64,000 nt of DNA from JBBPZK01 sp965219175. Lineage in GTDB: Bacteria > Actinomycetota > Rubrobacteria > Rubrobacterales > Rubrobacteraceae. A model generated the notes under the pieces. It searched no databases, was not told the DNA's origin, and worked only from the letters and a program-made list of their open reading frames with translations. The stretch covers positions 3,038,001 through 3,102,000 of the forward strand of contig CBDCNI010000001.1 of assembly GCA_965219175.1 (NCBI GenBank). The letters run 5' to 3'. Position numbers and translations under genes: made by a program. Positions within the stretch are counted from its first letter, which is position 1. Every line of letters begins with the position of its first letter. Below are positions 59,353-64,000 of this stretch, in pieces.

Positions 59353-60521
59353 TTCTTCGGCACCCCGAGCTTGGAGACGGCGAGGACCCCGCCCCGGACG
59401 ACCGCGTCGTGCGGATAACGCAGGGACTCTACGTGCTCCAGCAGCACCTGTCCGTTCGTCGCTTCGAGGAGCACTCCCACGAACTTCGTCACGGACATGG
59501 GATAAACCGTAGATCTCTCCATCCACCCGCCGGAGACGAAGTCTTCGAGGAACAGTAGCCGTCCGCCGGGCCGGGCCACGCGCCACATCTCGGAGATCAA
59601 AGCCAGCTTGGCCGGCGTCGGGTTGTGGTGCAAGACGGTCACGGAGAAGACCAGGTCGAAACTCTCATCCTCATACGGGAAGACCATATCATCCCCGAGT
59701 CGCTCGAACCGTCCCTCCGGGAAGTTGGCGCGCGCCGCCTCGACCATGCCCTCGCTTATGTCCACCCCTGTAAAGCGGGTCCCGGAGGGTTCGAAGCTCG
59801 TCGCCCAGCGCCCGACCCCGGCGCCGACCTCCAGGACCTCGAACGGGCCGCTCTCTTCGTCCCGCCCGCCACGCGCGGCGAGGAACCTGGGCTCGAGAAC
59901 GGCGGCCTGCGCCCGGTGCATCGCCTTATTGAACCTCGGGCCGTGATGCACGCTGCACACCGCCCGGTGCGACGAGGAGGCCGCAAGCTCCGTACCTCTC
60001 TCTTTCCAGTACGGGAGCGCCTCATACTCCTCCCCACCGAAGAAAGTCGGGACCGAAGACTCATCCTCCAGCCGGGCGAGCACTTCCGCGACCACGGCGT
60101 CTAGCCCTTCACCCCCGACCTCGATGCGCCGGCTTTCGGCCCAGCCGTACCCGGTCCGCAGGCGCTCCCAGAGGTCCCCGTCACGGACTACCAGGTGGTC
60201 GAAGAACCCGAGTTTCTCGAAGAGCGGTCTCCCGAAAACCGCCTCCAGGAAAGGCGCGTCGAACCCTTCTGGGAGGACGAGTACCAGTGGCACGTCCCAT
60301 TGCTCGCGGGTCATGGCGTCGAACGGGAACGAGAAGACGTCCAGCACGATGAGCGTGGTCGCCTCTTCCAACACCGGGGCAAGCTGCGGTGGAAGGACCT
60401 CCCAATCGTCCAGGACGACGCACCCGTCCGGCAGGTCCATGCCCGCCACGGAGTCCGAGAACCGTCCAGCGTAGACGACCGGATGGTTCTCGATGCCGAC
60501 GTCTTCCGGGACGATCACCAT
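59346..60521 (-). CDS. SAM methyltransferase with an extra N-terminal domain
   Basis: 391 residues. Residues 1-190 form an unrecognised domain (DGCVVLDDWEVLPPQLAPVL, VIVPEDVGIEN, VLVLPEGFDAPFLEAVFGRP), perhaps glycosyltransferase-like. The class I methyltransferase follows: VLEVGAGVGRWATSFEPSG, FTGVDISEGMVEAARANFPE, FDLVFSVTVLHHNPTPAKLA and WRVARPGGRLLFLEDF. It would methylate a sugar of the same glycan. It is coupled to the genes on either side (7-nt gap upstream, overlap downstream). Confidence 0.88.
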   Translation of the reverse strand: MVIVPEDVGIENHPVVYAGRFSDSVAGMDLPDGCVVLDDWEVLPPQLAPVLEEATTLIVLDVFSFPFDAMTREQWDVPLVLVLPEGFDAPFLEAVFGRPLFEKLGFFDHLVVRDGDLWERLRTGYGWAESRRIEVGGEGLDAVVAEVLARLEDESSVPTFFGGEEYEALPYWKERGTELAASSSHRAVCSVHHGPRFNKAMHRAQAAVLEPRFLAARGGRDEESGPFEVLEVGAGVGRWATSFEPSGTRFTGVDISEGMVEAARANFPEGRFERLGDDMVFPYEDESFDLVFSVTVLHHNPTPAKLALISEMWRVARPGGRLLFLEDFVSGGWMERSTVYPMSVTKFVGVLLEATNGQVLLEHVESLRYPHDAVVRGGVLAVSKLGVPKKW

Positions 60522-60527
60522 CGGCGG

Positions 60528-60950
60528 CTAGAGGTACTTCTGTTCGAGGGTGCGGAAGTTCTTGTTGAGCCGGAGCACCCGCGCCTGCGGCCCGCGTCTC
60601 ATCCGTTGCAGCAGCAGCACCAGGTCCCTTTGCGCCCTCTCAAGGTAGTCCAGCCGGCGCGACTCGCGGGTCTCGGGCGCGCGGAGGTAGAGGTGCTCCA
60701 GGGTCCGGTAGTTCCCGCTGCGCCGGAGCACCGGGGCCAGCGGGCTGCGCGACATGCGCCCCAGCAGCAGCCGGAGGTCGGTCTCGGCTTCCTCGAGGCG
60801 CGACATCCGGTTGAGGGAGATGGCGGAGCCGGGCGCCGAGCCGCCCCGGCCGAGCCGGGCCTTTAGGAAACGCACCTCGAAAGTGAGGAGCTCGTTCTCC
60901 ATCCTCAGCACGTCCAGGTCGGTCGGCGTGTAGAAGTCGTTATCCTGCAA
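60528..60950 (-). CDS. Small protein made of two 41-residue repeats
   Basis: 140 residues from a TTG overlapping the sulfotransferase. Residues 49-89 and 100-140 are repeats of the same length with 23 identical positions, sharing LExAxxDLxLLLxRM, then RxPxAxVLRxxxNxRTLE and ending YL. The N-terminal 20 residues form an acidic/helical cap (DVLRMENELLTFEV). All-helical, probably a dimeric or scaffolding protein. No catalytic motif. It is translationally coupled to a sulfotransferase and a methyltransferase, suggesting a structural part of the glycan machinery. Confidence 0.8.
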   Translation of the reverse strand: MQDNDFYTPTDLDVLRMENELLTFEVRFLKARLGRGGSAPGSAISLNRMSRLEEAETDLRLLLGRMSRSPLAPVLRRSGNYRTLEHLYLRAPETRESRRLDYLERAQRDLVLLLQRMRRGPQARVLRLNKNFRTLEQKYL

Positions 60951-61752
60951 ACGCTTCCTCCAGTATAGTCTCCTCGGTTTCCTTGCCCAACGCTTCCAGC
61001 GCCTCCCACGTCCGGCGTACCTCTCCTATCAGGGATTGGTCCGAGACCGGCTGGCGGCCGGGCCTGCGGGCGCTGGCGCCTGGGTCGAAGACCTCACCCG
61101 TCGGCACGTCTTCGAGGCCCAGGTTCCAGCGGCGCTCTATCGCCCGGACGAGCGGAAAGCCGTCCCGGATCATATCTAGCGACACGGCGAGCGTGTCTTC
61201 CGGGTAAGCCCTGGCAAACCCGAGCAAGGCCTTGTTGTGGACGAGCCACATCTTCAGGGCCAGGTCCGGCTCCTCCCAGAACCGCCGGTGGACGTAGCTG
61301 CTGCCCCATTCCTGGAAGAGGTCGCTGGAGTGCCGTTTGCCGAGCGAGTACGTCGACTCCGAGAAATGCCGGTAGACCAGCAACACTTTGGCGTCCGGGA
61401 GCAGATACTTCCAGAGCATAATAAACGGGCATACCCGAGGGTCCTTGAAGCCCCAAAGCCGGTGCTCGGTGTTGCGGCGTTCGACGATCAGGCGCATCCT
61501 ATCCCAGCGCGCCCCGGTCACCACGGGAAGAAGAGGTTCGCTCACGAGCCAGGTCAGGTCGTTATCGGCGAGGAGCCGATCGTGCAAGCCCACCACCTCT
61601 TTGTCCTCGAAGTGTCCGTAGGGGTTCGATGGCAGCGCCTCCAGCAGCTCGTAGCCGAGGAACAACCCCGCTCGCTGCAGTAGCTGGGCGGTCGCCGACG
61701 TACCGCTGCGATGGAAACCCGCGATTATTAGCTGATCACTCATAAACTCCAT
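60940..61752 (-). CDS. Sulfotransferase, first gene of the leftward operon
   Basis: 270 residues. IIAGFHRSGTSATAQLLQRA is the P-loop and AKVLLVYRHFSESTYSLGKR the 3'-phosphate-binding strand. The start is ATG at 61752 or the in-frame ATG nine bases further; the spacing of GGAG favours the second. It is a distinct sulfotransferase branch from those at 41617, 52693 and 56101. It overlaps the repeat-protein gene by 11 nt. Sulfation of a sugar in the glycan is inferred from context. Confidence 0.88.
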   Translation of the reverse strand: MEFMSDQLIIAGFHRSGTSATAQLLQRAGLFLGYELLEALPSNPYGHFEDKEVVGLHDRLLADNDLTWLVSEPLLPVVTGARWDRMRLIVERRNTEHRLWGFKDPRVCPFIMLWKYLLPDAKVLLVYRHFSESTYSLGKRHSSDLFQEWGSSYVHRRFWEEPDLALKMWLVHNKALLGFARAYPEDTLAVSLDMIRDGFPLVRAIERRWNLGLEDVPTGEVFDPGASARRPGRQPVSDQSLIGEVRRTWEALEALGKETEETILEEAFAG

Positions 61753-61859
61753 ACTCTACAGGTCAGACGCGCAACCTACTATAAAACTCGTACTGCCTCC
61801 TATTTTAGTCTAGTTTGTCGCCCTTATGCAGCACGAAGTCCCAGCCCCGGAGGAGACGG

Positions 61860-62010
61860 TTACAAGTCCGACGGTAGCAGCCGTAACGGCTGTTCCTCCG
61901 CGCCGAACACCACCCTGAAACGGCGCTCGTCGGAGGTAAGGACATCCGGGACGATCAGTCTCTCCCGTCGGTTCCCTCGACATAGAGTCGGGGCCTACGA
62001 CTCTCCAGGA
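61860..62010 (-). pseudogene. Decayed C-terminal fragment of a vapC-type PIN gene
   Basis: The minus-strand frame reads VLTSDERRFRVVFGAEEQPL and LLPSDL, the C-terminus of a PIN toxin, but an in-frame TAG near 62011 and the lack of any start show it is a relic. 61892-61928 and 63581-63617 are identical in 36 of 37 bases, so it is a duplicate of the gene at 63477. The stretch 62011-62140 has coding-like composition in another frame, also without start. Confidence 0.65.
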
Positions 62011-62218
62011 CATCCAGCTTCGACCCGAGTAGGGTTGCCGAAGGCGCGAGGAATGCTTCCGCTCCCCGTTTCCGGAGCTTCGCGGCGAGGCTTTGTGGGA
62101 AGGAGCAGTCACGGTCGTCAACGTGTAGATTTCGTGCGGATCAGGTGTTGAGCCGTGCCTATCTGCAGCGATCTCACCAGGCTATTCGTTCGATTTCCTG
62201 GTCTGGGGTTTTCGAACC

Positions 62219-62941
62219 CTACTCGACCTCGATGCCTAAAACCTCCGCTGCGTTACGAAGGTCGGGATCCTCTCTGCTTATTGTCTGGTAGAGGTCCTCG
62301 GGTTCGTGGACCATCCTGTCGGCGAACACCGCCCATAGTTCCCATCCACGGTTCAGGCGGGATACGTACCTGATTCCATCGAAGACCGGCGCGTTAACCT
62401 CGTCCATAGCTTCGTAAACACACCTGGCGGCGTTCTGGGTTACTCTCCGGTCACGCCCCATTAGGTCGCTAAAATCCAAGTCGTTCAGCCCCAGTTCCGT
62501 GAGAAGCGGAGCCATATCTCGACGGAGCAACGTCGCGGCCCGAGGGTCCTCGATGTCCGCGAACCGGAGCGATCCGCCCAGACGACTGGCGCCGATACGC
62601 CGATTCAACCGCCATTCCTCCGGGAGCAGACCACCCTCGAGCTCCAGGTCGAAAGGCTCCTCGTCTTCGATTTCCCGCAGGTTCGAAAGCAGGCGAAGGC
62701 TCTTGCGAAAGCGGGCAATAGTCTCACCGAACGCTCCTACACGGGAGGAGGCGCAGTAGACCACGCGAAAGAGACCAGGTTCAGCGTTTCCCTTCCCGTG
62801 GCCCGGATCGTCGAAACGGTTGTCCCCGGTCCACTCCCACTCCGGTACGCCAAATACGTCGAGGCCCAAAGAGACGCGATACACGGGATAATCCGGCGCG
62901 GAAACCAAAGGAAGGTCGACGCAGGTAATAGCTGCCTCCAA
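62219..62941 (-). CDS. RES-domain toxin
   Basis: 240 residues. The RES family residues are Arg22 (PVYRVS), Tyr62 (FRVVYCASS) and Glu73 (GAFGETIARF), with the later RLNRGWELWAVFADR. RES toxins degrade NAD+ by glycohydrolysis or phosphorolysis. The antitoxin gene is upstream at 62984, 42 nt away. The gene is intact and has a plausible length. It is followed by an AT-poor hairpin (GGGTT-TTCG-AACCC, 62206-62219) without a T run. Confidence 0.9.
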   Translation of the reverse strand: MEAAITCVDLPLVSAPDYPVYRVSLGLDVFGVPEWEWTGDNRFDDPGHGKGNAEPGLFRVVYCASSRVGAFGETIARFRKSLRLLSNLREIEDEEPFDLELEGGLLPEEWRLNRRIGASRLGGSLRFADIEDPRAATLLRRDMAPLLTELGLNDLDFSDLMGRDRRVTQNAARCVYEAMDEVNAPVFDGIRYVSRLNRGWELWAVFADRMVHEPEDLYQTISREDPDLRNAAEVLGIEVE

Positions 62942-62983
62942 AAGTCGCCGGTAGCAGCAGCCGGCTACACAGTAAGAACCCTA

Positions 62984-63355
62984 CTAGCCACCCGCCACAA
63001 ACGCCCGCGCGGCGGACATTGCCTCCTTAAGCCCTCCATCGTGGATGGCCTCGGCGGGCGACACGTCACCGAGCTGCGGGTTGAGCCCGATGAACCACGC
63101 CTTCACTACCCTCGGGGAGTCGAACCCGACCAGAAGCTGGGAGATCTCATAGGCCGTCCTCAGTCTCTTCTCGTTCTCGTAGCGAACATTCCGTACCTCG
63201 CCGCGCGCCCAACGAGTGACCGTCTTGGCATCCTTGACACCCGCTATGTAGGCCACCAACCTGCGGCTGAGTAGCTCCTGGAGATAACCGGCCACCTCCT
63301 CCGGAGAAGCGTGGACCGACTGCCGGTGCGCCCTCTCTATAAGCTGACCCTTCAT
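62984..63355 (-). CDS. Xre/MbcA/ParS-type antitoxin of the RES module
   Basis: 123 residues. The N-terminal half is a helix-turn-helix (LVAYIAGVKDAKTVTRWARG), and the C-terminal half (VVKAWFIGLNPQLGDVSPAE, then MSAARAFVAGG) is the toxin-binding domain of the MbcA/ParS group. It represses its own promoter and neutralises the NAD+-depleting RES toxin. Immediately upstream of the toxin on the same strand, with about 120 nt of promoter space at 63356-63476. Confidence 0.9.
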   Translation of the reverse strand: MKGQLIERAHRQSVHASPEEVAGYLQELLSRRLVAYIAGVKDAKTVTRWARGEVRNVRYENEKRLRTAYEISQLLVGFDSPRVVKAWFIGLNPQLGDVSPAEAIHDGGLKEAMSAARAFVAGG

Positions 63356-63476
63356 CCACGCTCCTCTCGTAAATCTGAACGATCATCCGTTAATGCCCTA
63401 TAAATGCCCTACTATTGTACAGTTTGTAGCGGTGAGTGGCAACGCTCGGTGCCCGGTGAACGTTATACACGGGTCC

Positions 63477-63968
63477 CTACGCTATGAGATCTTTGGCGTT
63501 GATGCCGCACTCCTTATGCATCATGGAACGGCGCCTGTCGCGGACGATCACAGGTCCATCGGAAAGCAACCGGAACGGTCGTTCCTCCGCGCCGGACACC
63601 ACCCTGAAACGGCGCTCACCCAGAGTAAGGATGTCCAGGATGCCGTAGCGGTGAGAGAGCACGACGCTGGAGGCGTCAGCGAGGCTCAACCCCAGGTCAG
63701 AGTACCGCTCCAGTAGTTCTCGCGCCAGTTCCACGTCCGCAGCCGTGAATGGTTCGAGACGGTATGCTCCGCGTCCGACCTCGGCCAGCAGAGAGAGTTA
63801 CGGCCCGCTTCCCGCCTTCGTGGAGATCAGGTAGTCGAGCTCGGCCAGCACGAACGGCGAGAGTAAGAACGGTCCCTCCACCCTTTCCAGGACCTCTCTG
63901 GCGGCCGGAGGGAAGCGCTGACTGGAGTATATCGCGGAAAGGAGCCCGCTGGTATCGAGGATTATCAC
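63477..63968 (-). pseudogene. vapC: vapC-type PIN toxin gene disrupted by a nonsense codon
   Basis: A frame from GTG 63968 to TAG 63477 encodes a PIN toxin: IILDTSGLLSAIY, LAELDYL, LSLADASSVVLSHRYG and DILTLGERRFRVVSGAEERP. Codon 57 is TAA (63798-63800), in frame on both sides, after KAGSGP and before LSLLAEV, so a single substitution has cut it. The upstream antitoxin overlaps its start. The gene matches the remnant at 61860. Confidence 0.85.
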
Positions 63969-64000
63969 TGCTCGCCGAAGCCCGCAAGCTCCCGGTCGGT
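63965..64000 (-). CDS. 3' end of the antitoxin gene upstream of vapC, partial
   Basis: Eleven codons (TDRELAGFGEQ, then TGA) overlap the GTG of the vapC pseudogene by four bases (GTGA), the usual arrangement of antitoxin and PIN toxin. The rest lies beyond the window. Confidence 0.55.
   Translation of the reverse strand, partial: TDRELAGFGEQ

Noticed and set aside
61810..62121. A 103-codon leftward frame over the vapC remnant
   Set aside because: It runs in a different frame from the PIN relic and its translation is Ser/Gly/Arg-rich with no motif.
1..64000. tRNA, rRNA or insertion sequences
   Set aside because: I scanned the non-coding stretches for T-loop and anticodon-arm patterns, rRNA-like segments and transposase motifs and found none that would stand.

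Overview
The window is high-G+C bacterial DNA, gene-dense and unspliced, with many GTG/TTG starts, several TAnnnT boxes placed 6-7 nt before start codons (leaderless-type promoters), and an actinobacterial gene set: MurT/GatD, a SpoIID-like secreted protein, LarB, a tricorn-type protease. A high-G+C Gram-positive actinobacterium, plausibly of the Rubrobacter lineage, is the best inference; no rRNA, tRNA or marker gene in the window fixes the taxonomy.

1-8534: a sugar-acid catabolic locus around a divergent IclR regulator. Leftward: IclR, a cupin, two MFS permeases and a zinc alcohol dehydrogenase (cut by the window edge). Rightward: SDR, methyltransferase, L-fuconate-dehydratase-type enolase-superfamily enzyme and a second SDR, in overlapping genes. 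A 13-bp-arm palindrome between the two units is the likely IclR operator. The set fits a non-phosphorylating deoxy-sugar (L-fucose-like) route.

8595-33603: mostly housekeeping genes: tricorn protease, SpoIID-like protein, MurT/GatD lipid II amidation enzymes, a phasin-like protein with an E3-binding-like C-terminus, cytoplasmic HtrA, TerC, two tandem cation/Ca exchanger paralogues, LarB, ThpR, lipid kinase, CDF transporter, a short malonyltransferase, ThuA, proline-iminopeptidase-like hydrolase, RnfC/PduS-like protein. murT and gatD, normally adjacent, are separated by a compact lower-G+C Type II restriction-modification island (13974-16521) bounded by an imperfect inverted repeat. Related repeats recur in a gene-free block at 26026-26224.

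33659-61752: a very large cell-surface glycan locus. Precursor and lipid-linked-sugar enzymes (CapD/WbpM-like dehydratase, WecA-like phosphotransferase, RfbB) are followed by glycosyltransferases (two GT2, three GT4-like), four sulfotransferases, two FkbM, one TylF and two other methyltransferases, a DegT aminotransferase, a left-handed-beta-helix acyltransferase, a FemAB/GNAT-like protein, a glycosidase-fold protein and a PhyH oxygenase. It is arranged as tight operons: 46345-42808 leftward, 46437-53628 rightward and 61752-56101 leftward. The inferred product is a sulfated, O-methylated polymer or glycoconjugate containing N-acylated amino-dideoxy sugar. Three unrelated enzymes (TylF methyltransferase, GT4, FkbM methyltransferase) begin with the same ungapped 29-residue module. 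A small protein made of two 41-residue repeats and coiled-coil tails on several enzymes suggest a scaffolded assembly machine. This is the most promising candidate for an undescribed system here.

Defence and addiction modules are scattered among the glycan genes: VapBC (36674-37323), an AbiEii-like nucleotidyltransferase (38306-38833) and, at the right end, a RES-Xre toxin-antitoxin pair lying between two decayed copies of a vapC-type PIN gene.
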